A DNA stretch of 64,000 bases. Origin: Colimorpha sp002372855 (GTDB taxonomy: Bacteria > Bacteroidota > Bacteroidia > Bacteroidales > P3). The notes under the pieces were generated by a model, which saw nothing but the letters and a program-made list of their open reading frames with translations, was not told the origin of the DNA and searched no databases. Position numbers and translations under genes: made by a program. This document shows positions 1-9,186 of the stretch, in pieces; position 1 is the first letter of the stretch; every line of letters starts with the position of its first letter. The stretch is taken from assembly GCA_946621635.1 (NCBI GenBank), contig CAMOOR010000001.1:124001-188000 (forward strand), read 5' to 3'.

Positions 1-1
1 G

Positions 2-706
2 ATCAGCACCGCCACCTCGGGCCAGCAGACCGAGAACTACACCCCCACGGCGCAGGAGGAGGAGTTCGCCGTGTTCGCCAAGCAGATCCTGGCCTCGACG
101 GAGGATGTGTGGACCGCCGAATTCAAGAAGCTGGGCCGCACCTACAAGGCCCCGACCATGGTGCTCTTCCACGGCTCGGTGCAGAGCGGCTGCGGCAACG
201 CCACGTCGGCCGTGGGACCCTTCTACTGCTCGGCCGACGAGTGCCTGTACCTGGACCTCGATTTCTTCAACGAGATGCCCAAGAGCCTGGGCGCCGGCGG
301 CGATTTCGCCTACGCCTACGTCATTGCCCACGAGGTGGGTCACCACGTGGAGCACCTGCTGGGCATCCTCGACGAGGCCCACGGCACGATGAGCCGCCAG
401 AACGAGACCGAGCGCAACAAGACCAGTGTGCGCATCGAGCTGCTGGCCGACTACTACGCCGGCGTGTGGGGCTACCACGAGAACAAGATGTTCGGCTCGC
501 TGGACGAGGGCGACCTCAAGGAGGCCATCGACGCCGCCCAGAAAATCGGCGACGACTACCTGCAGAAGCGCGCCCGCGGCCAGGTGTATCCCGAGAGCTT
601 CACCCACGGCACCTCGGAGCAGCGTATGCGCTGGCTCAAGAAGGGTCTGCAGACCGGCGACCTGCGCGGCGGCGACACCTTCAGCCCGCGCTACGAGAGC
701 CTGTAG
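2..706 (+). CDS. Neutral zinc metallopeptidase (YpfJ/KPN_02809 family), 5' end cut by the window
   Basis: The frame is open from base 2, so the gene begins left of the window and only the C-terminal 234 codons are seen. The zinc-binding helix is the HEVGHH motif near base 329, and the third ligand region is the later RIELLADYYAGVW segment, both typical of the Zn_peptidase (PF04228) family whose members are about 280-300 aa. Family members are membrane-anchored or exported proteases of unknown substrate. A GTG at base 71 could be read as a start but would cut off conserved sequence, so I treat the gene as partial. It converges with the minus-strand gene ending at 863; the gap holds three palindromic repeats that probably serve as terminators. 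Family assignment is firm, the cellular role is not known. Confidence 0.88.
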   Translation: MSTATSGQQTENYTPTAQEEEFAVFAKQILASTEDVWTAEFKKLGRTYKAPTMVLFHGSVQSGCGNATSAVGPFYCSADECLYLDLDFFNEMPKSLGAGGDFAYAYVIAHEVGHHVEHLLGILDEAHGTMSRQNETERNKTSVRIELLADYYAGVWGYHENKMFGSLDEGDLKEAIDAAQKIGDDYLQKRARGQVYPESFTHGTSEQRMRWLKKGLQTGDLRGGDTFSPRYESL

Positions 707-720
707 AAGAAAAAATCGCG

Positions 721-842
721 GAGACGCAGCACGCTGCGTCTCTACAGAGGGGGAGCCATCGCCCAACGATACTGTAGAGACGCAGCGTGCTGCGTCTCCA
801 CTGCGACAAACGGAAAAAAAGAGACGCGGCATGCCGCGTCTC
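721..842. repeat. Cluster of three 22-bp palindromes
   Basis: Palindromes at 721-742, 777-798 and 821-842 consist of GAGACGCAGC or GAGACGCGGC followed by (nearly) its own reverse complement, often flanked by TGTA/TACA. Spacers are 34 and 22 nt. The cluster fills the gap between two convergent genes, so it can act as a bidirectional terminator. The same palindrome occurs five more times at 60226-60434. Resembles REP-type palindromes known from many bacteria. Confidence 0.85.
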
Positions 843-862
843 TGCATTTTTTATTTTCACGT

Positions 863-2083
863 TTAGTCGGCGCAGCTGCCGCCGGGGCTCCAGTGGGCAG
901 GAAGGCGGTAGCGCGTGGTGTTGTGGCCGAAGTTGTAGATGTAGCCCACGGTGATGGAGGGCAGGCCGACCCAGAGGATGTCGTAGCCCAGCATGCCGGG
1001 CAGGGGTCCGGGTTCGCCGGTGCCGCCGCCGATGCGCGGGGTGACCATGGTGTACTTGAAGTCGGCGTAGAGGTCGCTGCGACGGCCGATGTAGTAGCGC
1101 AGCATGACGCCGAAGTCGGCGGCCATGTCGAACTTGGCGTTGTCGTAGCGCCAGGCAAGACCGGCACCGAGATAGGGCAGCACGTTGAGTTTCTTGCCAC
1201 GGGAGAACTTCAGGGCGTGGGTGAGGTTGACCATGACGTCGGTGTGGAAGGCGGAGAAGGTGTAGCCGTCGCCGGGCTCGTCGTTGATGGTGTCGTAGCG
1301 CTCGTGGGCGGTGAGGCCGTTGAGTTCGAAGCGGATGGTCCAGAAGTTGCTGTAGTTGCGGCCGAACATGATTTCGGGTGCGGCGCCGTACATGCCCAGC
1401 TTGTCCATGTGTTCGAAGGTGAAGGAGGAGAAGTTGGGGCCGATGCCAGCGCCGAAGAACCAGTCTTCCATCACTCCGCGCGACTCGGCAGCCGTGCGAC
1501 GGCGGAAGGGGCCTTCGGTGAACTGGTGCGAGAAACCGAGGAGGAAGGAGTGGAGATAGACATCGCCGTTGCTGCCGTCGAAAGCCTCGGGGAAGAAGTT
1601 CAGCTTATACTCGAGGAAGACGTCCCAGCGGGGGGTGATGATGTAGTTGAGTTGCCAGCCGAGCATGGCCTGGAACTCGTGGTCGGTCCGGTGGCCGTTG
1701 TCGCCGCCCTCGAAGACGACACCCAGGCCCAGCATGGGATAGAACTTGACGGGCCAGTTGCGGATGCGCATGAAGGTCGAGGTGAAATCCCACAGGAACT
1801 CCGCGCTGCCGAGGGCGAAGCGGGAGGTGTAGGGATGGAGCGTCGAGGCATTGGGGATGGTCATGAAGTCGAAACTCACGCGGAAGGCCAGCGGGCTGAC
1901 GATCCACTTGCCGACAGAGATGCCGCCCGAGAAGCCCGTGGGGTTATCGTTGAGGCGGTTGCTGTACATGCCCATGCCCCCTTTGAGGGAGAGGAACATG
2001 TTGTCGCCGAAGCGCTCGCCGGGCTGGGCGACGGCGGTGGCGAAGAGCCCCGCCATCATCAACAGAAGTATATGTTTCTTCAT
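863..2083 (-). CDS. Outer-membrane beta-barrel protein with two homologous halves (paralogue 1)
   Basis: A 406-aa exported protein with a clear signal peptide (MKKHILLLMMAGLFATAVAQ). The body is rich in alternating aromatic/polar strands typical of outer-membrane barrels. The protein is internally duplicated: the segment with FYPMLGLGVVF then RWDVFLEYKLNFFPEAF (about residues 113-168) is matched by VLPYLGAGLAW then RSDLYADFKYTMVTPRI (about 310-365), and each half ends in a similar strand (LGFSHQF; VGYIYNFGHNTTRYR). It is also a paralogue of the next gene upstream (2117-3364), 33 nt away on the same strand, so the pair is probably co-transcribed. No family name is recognised; a 16-strand barrel or two 8-strand barrels are both possible. 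Confidence 0.8.
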   Translation of the reverse strand: MKKHILLLMMAGLFATAVAQPGERFGDNMFLSLKGGMGMYSNRLNDNPTGFSGGISVGKWIVSPLAFRVSFDFMTIPNASTLHPYTSRFALGSAEFLWDFTSTFMRIRNWPVKFYPMLGLGVVFEGGDNGHRTDHEFQAMLGWQLNYIITPRWDVFLEYKLNFFPEAFDGSNGDVYLHSFLLGFSHQFTEGPFRRRTAAESRGVMEDWFFGAGIGPNFSSFTFEHMDKLGMYGAAPEIMFGRNYSNFWTIRFELNGLTAHERYDTINDEPGDGYTFSAFHTDVMVNLTHALKFSRGKKLNVLPYLGAGLAWRYDNAKFDMAADFGVMLRYYIGRRSDLYADFKYTMVTPRIGGGTGEPGPLPGMLGYDILWVGLPSITVGYIYNFGHNTTRYRLPAHWSPGGSCAD

Positions 2084-2116
2084 AGGAGGTCTGTTTTTTC
2101 GTGTGTGAGGAACGCT

Positions 2117-3364
2117 TTAATAAACGGTACTGTTGACGGGCATGCGGTAGCGGGTGGTGGAGTGGCCGAAATTGTGGAGGTAGCCGATGGTCAGCATGGG
2201 ATAGCCCACGCCGAAGATGCTGCCGCTGGGGCCTGTTTCGCCTGCCACGCGCGGGGGCGCCATGATGTACTTGAGGTCGACGTAGAAGTCGCCCATGTTG
2301 TCGATGAACCGGCGGGCCATGATGCCTGCGTCGGCGGCGACGGTGAAGACGGGTTTGGCCTCGTAGTTCCAGATGGGGCCGGCGCCGAAATAGGGCAGGA
2401 AGTTCCATTTCACGCCACGGCGGAAGTTGAACAGATGGGTGAGGTTGACCATAAAGTCGGTGTGCAGCATGTTGAAGGTGTACCAGGTGCCGGGGACAAG
2501 CTCCTCAACCATCTCGGTACCCGCCTCGTTGGGCTTGGCGACCATGTGGGCACGGTGGCGGGCGAAGAAGCCGGAGAGCTCGAAGCGGATGGTCCAGACG
2601 TTGCTGTAGTTGCGGCCGAGCATAATCTCGGGCGTGATGTTCCAGAGACGTGCGTCGAGGTTGCCGATATACTCGAACTCGAACGAGGAGAAGCTGGCAC
2701 CCAGGCCGAAACCGACGAACCAGTCCTCGGATGTGCTGCGCGACTCGAACTCGGTGCGGCGATGGTAGGGGTTGTCGGACATGCGGTGGGTGAGGCCGAG
2801 GGTGATGTTGTGCATGAAGTTGTCGCCGTAGCTGCCGTCGAACGACTGGGGGAGGAAGAAGCACTTGTACTCGAGGAAGGCATCCCACTTGGGGCCGATA
2901 CGGAAGGGCGCATGGAGACCCAGCATGGCTTGGAAGTCGTGGTCGGCGCCGTGGGTCACATCGCCGACTTTCTGTTCAGGACGATAGACGACTCCCAAGC
3001 CGATGAGAGGATAGAAGGGAACAGGACAGAGGAAGTTCTTGTTGTAGACATGGAAGAAAGTGGCATTGATATCCCACATGAACTCGGCGCTTCCGAAGAG
3101 GAAGAGCGAGTTGGTGGAGCCGTCGGTCTGGAGGTGGCTGGGAGCCATGCTGACATCGAAGCCCAAACGGAAAGCCAGAGGCTTCATGAGCCAACGGCCG
3201 AAATACAGGCCACCGGACGGAAGACCCAATTGGCTCTCGCCGGAATGCTGGTAGAAATTGACACCGGCATTCAACGACCAAAAAAAGGTATTGTCTGCTG
3301 CCGGCTGGGCTTTGGCGCCAAGCGCAAAGCCCACCAGCACGAGTGACAACAACAACTTCTTCAT
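2117..3364 (-). CDS. Outer-membrane beta-barrel protein with two homologous halves (paralogue 2)
   Basis: A 415-aa protein with a signal peptide (MKKLLLSLVLVGFALGAKAQ), homologous over its full length to the 406-aa product of 863-2083. It shares the key blocks ARNYSN/GRNYSN-W-TIRFEL, DFMVNLTH and the C-terminal HNFGHSTTRYRMP. The same internal duplication is visible: FYPLIGLGVVY...KWDAFLEYKCFFLPQSF in the first half, FLPYFGAGPIW...DFYVDLKYIMAPPR in the second. It lies 47 nt downstream of the trigger factor gene on the same strand, so tig and the two barrel genes may form one transcript. Function unknown; likely located in the outer membrane. Confidence 0.8.
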   Translation of the reverse strand: MKKLLLSLVLVGFALGAKAQPAADNTFFWSLNAGVNFYQHSGESQLGLPSGGLYFGRWLMKPLAFRLGFDVSMAPSHLQTDGSTNSLFLFGSAEFMWDINATFFHVYNKNFLCPVPFYPLIGLGVVYRPEQKVGDVTHGADHDFQAMLGLHAPFRIGPKWDAFLEYKCFFLPQSFDGSYGDNFMHNITLGLTHRMSDNPYHRRTEFESRSTSEDWFVGFGLGASFSSFEFEYIGNLDARLWNITPEIMLGRNYSNVWTIRFELSGFFARHRAHMVAKPNEAGTEMVEELVPGTWYTFNMLHTDFMVNLTHLFNFRRGVKWNFLPYFGAGPIWNYEAKPVFTVAADAGIMARRFIDNMGDFYVDLKYIMAPPRVAGETGPSGSIFGVGYPMLTIGYLHNFGHSTTRYRMPVNSTVY

Positions 3365-3411
3365 GATTGTTCGATTGTTTGATTGCTAGAATGCTTGAAT
3401 GAGAGAGGAGA

Positions 3412-4767
3412 CTACTCCTTGGCGCGCTCGGCGAAATCCTTGGCGGAGACTTTTTCCACCTCGGGTTTGACCTGCTCCTTGAAGAGCTTGCTGAGGTTGT
3501 CGGCATAGATGCGGTCGATGACCTGGCCAAGGTTCTGGCGGTCGGCGGCGATGCTGCGGGCAGCCTTCTCGAGGCGGTCCTCGGTCTGCTCCTTGGTTTC
3601 GCCCTCGACGGGACGGTCGTTGCGACGGAGGATGTCCTTGATGTAGTCGACAATCTGGTTGTTGGTGGGCTCGACGGGGCTGATTTCCTCAAGCTTGGAC
3701 TCGATGAGCTCCCACTTCAGCGAGGGGACATACTTGTCGTTCCAGTCGGCCTCGATTTTTTCGGGGGTCATATCCTTGTCGCCACGCGAGGCGAACCAGC
3801 GTTTGAGGAAGTTCTCGGGCAGCGGGGCGGAGAACTGGTCGAGGAGGGCCTTGCGGACCTGGTTGACGAAGAGGTAGTCGCTCTGTTCGTTGTTGGCTTT
3901 CTCGATTTCCTTCTGGAGGAGTTTGCGGAAAGCGGCCTCGTCCTTCACAGTCTGGCCGGGGAAGACCATCTGGAAGAGCTCGTCGTTGATTTCGTGGGGG
4001 ATGATGCGGGAGATGCCGGAGAGGGTGAGTTCGACGTCGGCCTTGAACTTCTTGGCGGCGGCGGTGTCGATGTGGAGTGCACGCTCGATGTCGGCAGTGG
4101 GGAAAGCCTTGGCGAGGTTGAAGACAATCTTGTCCTCGGCCTTCTTGCCTTCGAAGAGGGGCATGAGTTCGGCATCCTTGAGGTTGAGGAGGTTGAGGGA
4201 GACGAAGGTCTCGATGCCACCTTCCTTGCGGGCACCGGCCTTGTCAAGCTCGACGAGTTTGCCATACATGATATCGCCGGCGGCGACGGCCTCGGGGGTC
4301 TCGAACTTGCCGTAGCGGTTGACGACGTTGTTCAGCTCGGTGTCGACATCCTTGGCAGTGACTTTGATCTGGTTGTACTTGACGGCAACCTTGTCCCACT
4401 CGATGGTGAACTCGGGGGCAATGGCAACGTCGAAATAGAACGAGAACGAGGTGCCCTTGGCGAAGTCGACCTCGCCGGTCTTCTCGTCGTTGGACATGGG
4501 CATGCCAAGAATGTGGAGCTTCTCGTCGTCGATATACTTGAAGAGGGAGGTGTTGAGCGTGTTCTGCACGGCGTCGCCGACGATGGCGGGCTTGTACATG
4601 CGCTCGATGAGTCCCTTGGGGGCCATACCCTTGCGGAAGCCGGGGATGGTGGCCTTGTGCTGATATTCTTTCAGCTGTTTGTTTACATTTTCAATGTAGT
4701 CGTTTTCCTCGATATCAACCTTGATACAGAGTTCCAAATCACTTAATTTCTCTCTTGTGATGTTCAT
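3412..4767 (-). CDS. tig: Trigger factor, ribosome-associated chaperone
   Basis: 451 aa, the usual length for this family. The N-terminal domain carries the ribosome-docking signature GFRKGMAPKG (residues about 44-53). A weakly conserved central PPIase-like region and a long helical, charged C-terminal domain (DRLEKAARS... KPEVEKVSAKDFAERAKE) follow, as in Bacteroidota trigger factors. It binds ribosomal protein uL23 near the exit tunnel and shields nascent chains. Upstream there is a TAATTTTG -7 box (4821-4828) that places the transcript start about 50 nt before the ATG. It is followed on the same strand by two outer-membrane protein genes, an odd but perhaps telling neighbourhood for a chaperone of nascent exported proteins. 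Confidence 0.95.
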   Translation of the reverse strand: MNITREKLSDLELCIKVDIEENDYIENVNKQLKEYQHKATIPGFRKGMAPKGLIERMYKPAIVGDAVQNTLNTSLFKYIDDEKLHILGMPMSNDEKTGEVDFAKGTSFSFYFDVAIAPEFTIEWDKVAVKYNQIKVTAKDVDTELNNVVNRYGKFETPEAVAAGDIMYGKLVELDKAGARKEGGIETFVSLNLLNLKDAELMPLFEGKKAEDKIVFNLAKAFPTADIERALHIDTAAAKKFKADVELTLSGISRIIPHEINDELFQMVFPGQTVKDEAAFRKLLQKEIEKANNEQSDYLFVNQVRKALLDQFSAPLPENFLKRWFASRGDKDMTPEKIEADWNDKYVPSLKWELIESKLEEISPVEPTNNQIVDYIKDILRRNDRPVEGETKEQTEDRLEKAARSIAADRQNLGQVIDRIYADNLSKLFKEQVKPEVEKVSAKDFAERAKE

Positions 4768-4820
4768 CTGATTGTTTATTTTATTGATTTTTAGTCTTTT
4801 TGTTATTTTCGGTAAAAATG

Positions 4821-4828
4821 CAAAATTA
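4821..4828 (-). promoter_or_regulatory. Bacteroidota -7 promoter box of tig
   Basis: Read on the minus strand the sequence is TAATTTTG, matching the TAnnTTTG -7 consensus. It lies about 54 nt upstream of the trigger factor start in a very AT-rich stretch (4768-4906) that contains no gene. Confidence 0.6.
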
Positions 4829-4906
4829 CATAAAATAATTGGATTTGAGAATATAATTTTACATTATAATATATTTTTTATATTGAAGCAGAGCGTAAAG
4901 CACTTA

Positions 4907-5923
4907 TTAATAGAATCCTATGTTGAGTTTTATGAGCAGTGCAAGGAGACCGCGGTCGGGCGTCATATCGGCCTCGGCGGGCATGCGTTTGTAGAGGTGC
5001 GTGCGCCGCGCGGCAAAAATGCCTACACCGCCATGAATGTTGTTGTAGACTTCGGTGGCGTTGGAGATGTCGCCGAAATGGCTGGCCGTGCTCAAATAGG
5101 CGTTGAGTTCTTCGGAGCAGCAGGTGAGATAAAGGTCTATGCGAGGGACGAAGAACTTACGGGTGGTGTCGTCGCCAAAATAGTTCTTCACCTGGCTGAG
5201 GAAAAGGTCGCGCGAGTAGTCGATTTCCGTGGCTTTGGCCGGAGCTTTGGGACACATGAAATCAGCGTGATAGACAACGCTGTCCGGCCTCATGTAATAG
5301 AAACGCACGAAGGGCTGATAGAGGCGTGCATTCTCGAAGGCATTCCATTTGATATGGCATCCGAGCATGCCATTGCCCATGGGGTCGTAGAAAGAGAAGC
5401 CCCTGCCAATGGTATCGCCGGTGAGAGGGCTGACCGTGTAGCTGGGTTGGATAATGAGATTATCGTTTTTTTGCTTGACGAGCGATACAGGGTCGGTCGT
5501 GGCCAGGATGGAGTTGTCGGAGGTGTTGCGAATGGAGAGGACGTAAGAATAGTTCTCATTCAGGCGATTCTTGGTGCAGAAGAAATAGAGCGGCTGTGCT
5601 GTGCTGGCGAAGTTGCCGGAATCGCGGTCGCGCGTGGTGTACTCGAATGACATCGAGTCTTTTAGAGAACCATTCTCATAAGCCAGAAGGGCAACGGCGA
5701 TGGCCCCTTGAGGATAGTTGTTCGAATCGGAATTCTGACCATAATTGTAGATATTGCCCTCGGCAAGGTAGCAGCGCTGGACGCGCACCCAAGTGGTGTC
5801 GTCGTCCTGGTCCAAGAGACAGTAGACCACGGGGACATTCTTCCAGCTGGCGTTGGGCGAGAACTCGACCTCGCAGGCTGTAAACAACAAGAGTACCGGT
5901 ATGAAATAGAACAATTTTCGCAT
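4907..5923 (-). CDS. Exported lipoprotein, DUF4249-like
   Basis: 338 aa with a lipoprotein signal peptide ending in the lipobox LFTAC (Cys16). The segments PVVYCLLDQDDDTTWVRVQR near the N-terminus and NNIHGGVGIFAARR near the C-terminus resemble the DUF4249 group of Bacteroidota lipoproteins; the match is from memory and not certain. Its start codon lies one base from the stop of the GH2-like gene (5925-9176), so the two are translated from one transcript. Probably anchored in the outer membrane, where it could work with the adjacent GH2-fold protein and barrel. Function unknown. Confidence 0.7.
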   Translation of the reverse strand: MRKLFYFIPVLLLFTACEVEFSPNASWKNVPVVYCLLDQDDDTTWVRVQRCYLAEGNIYNYGQNSDSNNYPQGAIAVALLAYENGSLKDSMSFEYTTRDRDSGNFASTAQPLYFFCTKNRLNENYSYVLSIRNTSDNSILATTDPVSLVKQKNDNLIIQPSYTVSPLTGDTIGRGFSFYDPMGNGMLGCHIKWNAFENARLYQPFVRFYYMRPDSVVYHADFMCPKAPAKATEIDYSRDLFLSQVKNYFGDDTTRKFFVPRIDLYLTCCSEELNAYLSTASHFGDISNATEVYNNIHGGVGIFAARRTHLYKRMPAEADMTPDRGLLALLIKLNIGFY

Positions 5924-5924
5924 A

Positions 5925-8900
5925 TCAATGTGTGTTTGTTTCCGATGATGAATGGGTGGCTTCGCTGACTTCGATTTCGTCCATCATGAGCCATGGTTTG
6001 AGCCCTTTGGCACGGTGCCACGCAGGGATGGTGCCTATGGACTGGGCGTCGACTTTCAGCATGCTGATGCCGTTCCTGTCAACAGGGACACGGACCTCGA
6101 CCACACGGGGCTCGCGGGCATCTTCCGAGGCTGCCTCGACAGGCACTGACACCTGAAGGGTGTCGACGAAGGTGGTGCCGTCGGTCGAGAGGGCGACCGA
6201 AAGCTGACGGGGGGCGAAGGCCCACAATTCGGGCGCATGGGCAAACCGAAGCGTTACATATTCAATGTCGATGGGTTTGGCCAGCCGGACGGTGGTCACC
6301 ACGCCATCGCCGGAGAATCCCAACCAGCCCTGCGAGAGGTCGTCGACGGTACCTTTCTCGCTGTCGAACAGGATGGAGTCGGTGCCAACGTTAAAAGGAG
6401 TATTGGGCTTGCGGGAGAAGGTGGTGGAGACAATGTAGTCGTAGTTGAACTTGCGGGTGGCGATAAACGACGGCGGCATATCCTTGGCAAAGGCGCAAGC
6501 CTTGACCACGGTGGTGGCATTGATGGCAAACGGCGCTGTGTAGCGCGGCGACTCCTTGGTGGGGTCGCTGCCATCGAGGGTGTAACGTATCTCGCTGCCG
6601 GGCTGGCTGGTGATGGTCACCTTCAGCGGCTGCGAGAAACGCATCTCCGAGCCGCTGATGACAGGAGGCTCAAGCATGCCGGCCGTCATACGCGGGAAAC
6701 TGATGCCGTAGCAGCTGGCAGGATCCGCCTGGCTGTAGGGGCGCAGGTGGATACGGAAAGAGGTGTTGCTCCGGGGATAGATTCTGAGGTACACGCCATT
6801 GTCCAGCATGTCGAACTGCTCGCCGAGCACTTCGACAAAGAGCCCTTCCCCACCCTTGTGGATGGCGCACCAGCGGACGTGTTTGCGTTCTACGATGCCG
6901 CCGTCGCCCTTGGTGGCGTGGGAATAGGTTCCCACCTGGGACGAATTGCGGCTGGAGAAAACCACCTCGCGGTCGGGACCGAACCAGGTGATGCTGTCGT
7001 AGGCGTTGGCGTCCAGGAAAAACACAGGCCGCAAACGGTCCGCCACAACGCTCTCGCCGGGAGAAACGGTGTAGTCAACCACCACGTCGCCCGTGCTGAA
7101 ACGGGTATAGGTGGTGCGCACATCGCAGAGGCTGTTGCCTCCCGGCACGGCGTATTTCCACATATCGTCGATGCAGAGGGTACGCTCGTCGGGACGACGG
7201 ACAATGCTGCCGACGCGATTCCCTGTGGCATTCATATAGTCAGCAAAATACAAACCGCAGGACATCATGGCACTGTCCTGAATGGGATCGCCGTTGTTCA
7301 CCAGGGGGATGGAAGACGCCGGCTGCGACAGGGCGAACTCCACAGTGCCCAGGGTCAGGTCCTCGACATACTGCCGGGACTGGGCACCGTTGCGGCGCAC
7401 AACCAGATTGAAACGCACGAAGAGTTCCTCTCCGGGTTGCATCTCCACAGGCGGTATACCCACTTTCACCGACTCCACCCCTCCCCCGTCGATGGCCACA
7501 GGCAGGTCGCCGGCCGTGATGTTGGGACGGAGGTTGGTAAAGATGATATATTCTAATAAATAGCCACTGAAATTGACGAAATCATTCCGGTTGTACACCA
7601 GGAACTCGGCATCGTCGATGGTGGTTTTGCTCAGGTGTACATCGAAGGGGCAGAAGAGATTCTTCAGGTCGGAGGCTTTGGCGCCACCGAGAGGCCACAC
7701 ATCGACAAAGCCGCCCTGCAGGTTGCGGCGGTTCTGCACCAAAGTCCACAGCCCTTCAAGGTCGGCAAAATTCTCCCCGCCCACAGCGGCAAGCATCAGG
7801 AAGGGACGGTCGCCGGTCTTCTCCATCGACTGCCGCAAGCCCTTCTCCGTAGGGTTCATCAAGGCAATAACATCGGTATTCTCCGAAAAATCGGCACCGG
7901 CGAAAATGACCGGACGCGTCTTGTCCAGATATTTCAAACGCTTGTATGCCGCCGACATGCAGATGCCGTTATCGCGGCTCTCGCCCAGCGACCAGGCAAT
8001 TATCGACGGATGGTTCTTGTACTTTCCGAAGAGGTTCTCCACACGGCGTTCGAAGAGGGGGATAAAATCCTTGTCGGTGGCCACGGCATGCTGCTGCGTG
8101 GATGCCGGCATCAGGTTGGCGTCGCACACCACATAAAAGCCCATCTCGTCGCAGAGCTCGTAGAAATAGGGGTTCATCGGCGAATACTTCGCCGTGCGCA
8201 CCGCGTTGATGTTGAGTTTCTTCATCGCCAGAAGGTCCTGTTTCATGCGGTCGCGCGCAATCTGCCCTTCTGTGTGTTTGGTACCATAGGTGACGCCCTT
8301 GATGGTCAACGGCTTGCCGTTCATCTGCAGCACCCCGTCTTTCACCTCCACGCGGCGGAAACCAACGCGGGTTCCCACCACCTCTTCTTCCTCCATCTCC
8401 TCGTTGCGCAGACGCACAACAACGGTGTACAGCCTAGGCGTTTCAGCCGTCCACGGCTCCACGTTGCTCCACGAGCGGCTGAGGTCGACGGTGGCCGTGG
8501 TGCTCTTGTCGAAGACCACCCAGCGCCCCATACGGTCGAACGTGTGGCCCTTAGGGTCCCACACCTCGACTTCTACATAGTATTTTCCTTTCTTTTTGCT
8601 GTTGAAAACGTTGATATCCAACGACAACGTACCCGACTGCAACGCAGCGTCGTAGTCCGCCGCCACCGTCAGGTCGTCCACATTCGGGTCGCCTTTAAAC
8701 AACAGGTAGGGTTCCCCGTTGAGGCCCTCCATCTGGTCGTCGCTCTCGAGCAACGCATCCTGCGAATGTTTGAGGGTCTCGATGGCAAGCACATTCTTCT
8801 TGCCGTATTTCAGGAAGTCGTCGAGGGCAAACTCGTTCCAGTGGCGCGAGTCGCCGGCGTAGCCCACGGTCTTGCCGCCCACCATGACGCGGCAGGCGCG

Positions 8901-9176
8901 ACCGCAGCGCACATTGAGCGACACACGGTAGTCCCTCCAGAACTTCTCCACCTCCACCTCGCGCGAATAAATCACCGAACTGTCGGTCTTCTTCTGGTCC
9001 CATCGGCCCGTGAACTCCATGAAATAGGGCGAGTCACGGTAGGCCGACTTCATGATGCCCGACTCGTCGTCGTAGGCCTCGACGTTGGCACGCGCCGGCA
9101 TACGTGCACCCTCTTGGGAAAAAACAGGTGCGCACAGGCCTATCGCCGCCATCAAAAGAAGAACCGTCTTTCTCAT
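5925..9176 (-). CDS. Exported GH2-fold (beta-galactosidase-like) protein, probably without glycosidase activity
   Basis: 1083 aa with signal peptide (cleavage near Ser20-Gln21). The order matches LacZ-type GH2 proteins: jelly-roll N-domain (about 50-160), Ig-like domain (170-275), TIM barrel (280-500), then a bgal small-chain-like domain (WFGPDREVVF near 730, HVRW near 765). Added at the end are a chitobiase-type C-terminal Fn3-like domain (about 836-905, YTLDGSDPT) and a discoidin-like domain (about 925-1075). The LacZ catalytic positions appear lost: the nucleophile block CEYAHAMGNS reads LMLAAVGGEN (Glu to Met461); WSLGNES reads WSLGES (Asn missing, register shifted by one); RTSHYP reads RTAKYS; DEANIETHG reads CDANLMPAS. 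It is therefore likely a binding or scaffold protein. Tightly coupled with the barrel gene upstream (10 nt) and the lipoprotein downstream (1 nt). Confidence 0.85.
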   Translation of the reverse strand: MRKTVLLLMAAIGLCAPVFSQEGARMPARANVEAYDDESGIMKSAYRDSPYFMEFTGRWDQKKTDSSVIYSREVEVEKFWRDYRVSLNVRCGRACRVMVGGKTVGYAGDSRHWNEFALDDFLKYGKKNVLAIETLKHSQDALLESDDQMEGLNGEPYLLFKGDPNVDDLTVAADYDAALQSGTLSLDINVFNSKKKGKYYVEVEVWDPKGHTFDRMGRWVVFDKSTTATVDLSRSWSNVEPWTAETPRLYTVVVRLRNEEMEEEEVVGTRVGFRRVEVKDGVLQMNGKPLTIKGVTYGTKHTEGQIARDRMKQDLLAMKKLNINAVRTAKYSPMNPYFYELCDEMGFYVVCDANLMPASTQQHAVATDKDFIPLFERRVENLFGKYKNHPSIIAWSLGESRDNGICMSAAYKRLKYLDKTRPVIFAGADFSENTDVIALMNPTEKGLRQSMEKTGDRPFLMLAAVGGENFADLEGLWTLVQNRRNLQGGFVDVWPLGGAKASDLKNLFCPFDVHLSKTTIDDAEFLVYNRNDFVNFSGYLLEYIIFTNLRPNITAGDLPVAIDGGGVESVKVGIPPVEMQPGEELFVRFNLVVRRNGAQSRQYVEDLTLGTVEFALSQPASSIPLVNNGDPIQDSAMMSCGLYFADYMNATGNRVGSIVRRPDERTLCIDDMWKYAVPGGNSLCDVRTTYTRFSTGDVVVDYTVSPGESVVADRLRPVFFLDANAYDSITWFGPDREVVFSSRNSSQVGTYSHATKGDGGIVERKHVRWCAIHKGGEGLFVEVLGEQFDMLDNGVYLRIYPRSNTSFRIHLRPYSQADPASCYGISFPRMTAGMLEPPVISGSEMRFSQPLKVTITSQPGSEIRYTLDGSDPTKESPRYTAPFAINATTVVKACAFAKDMPPSFIATRKFNYDYIVSTTFSRKPNTPFNVGTDSILFDSEKGTVDDLSQGWLGFSGDGVVTTVRLAKPIDIEYVTLRFAHAPELWAFAPRQLSVALSTDGTTFVDTLQVSVPVEAASEDAREPRVVEVRVPVDRNGISMLKVDAQSIGTIPAWHRAKGLKPWLMMDEIEVSEATHSSSETNTH

Positions 9177-9186
9177 CGCAAATCAA

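Noticed and set aside
893..3346. Plus-strand open frame of 817 codons opposite the two barrel genes
   Set aside because: It is an antisense shadow caused by high GC content; the product is a monotonous Val/Gly/Ala/Glu sequence without domains, while the minus strand has two signal-peptide proteins with homologous halves.
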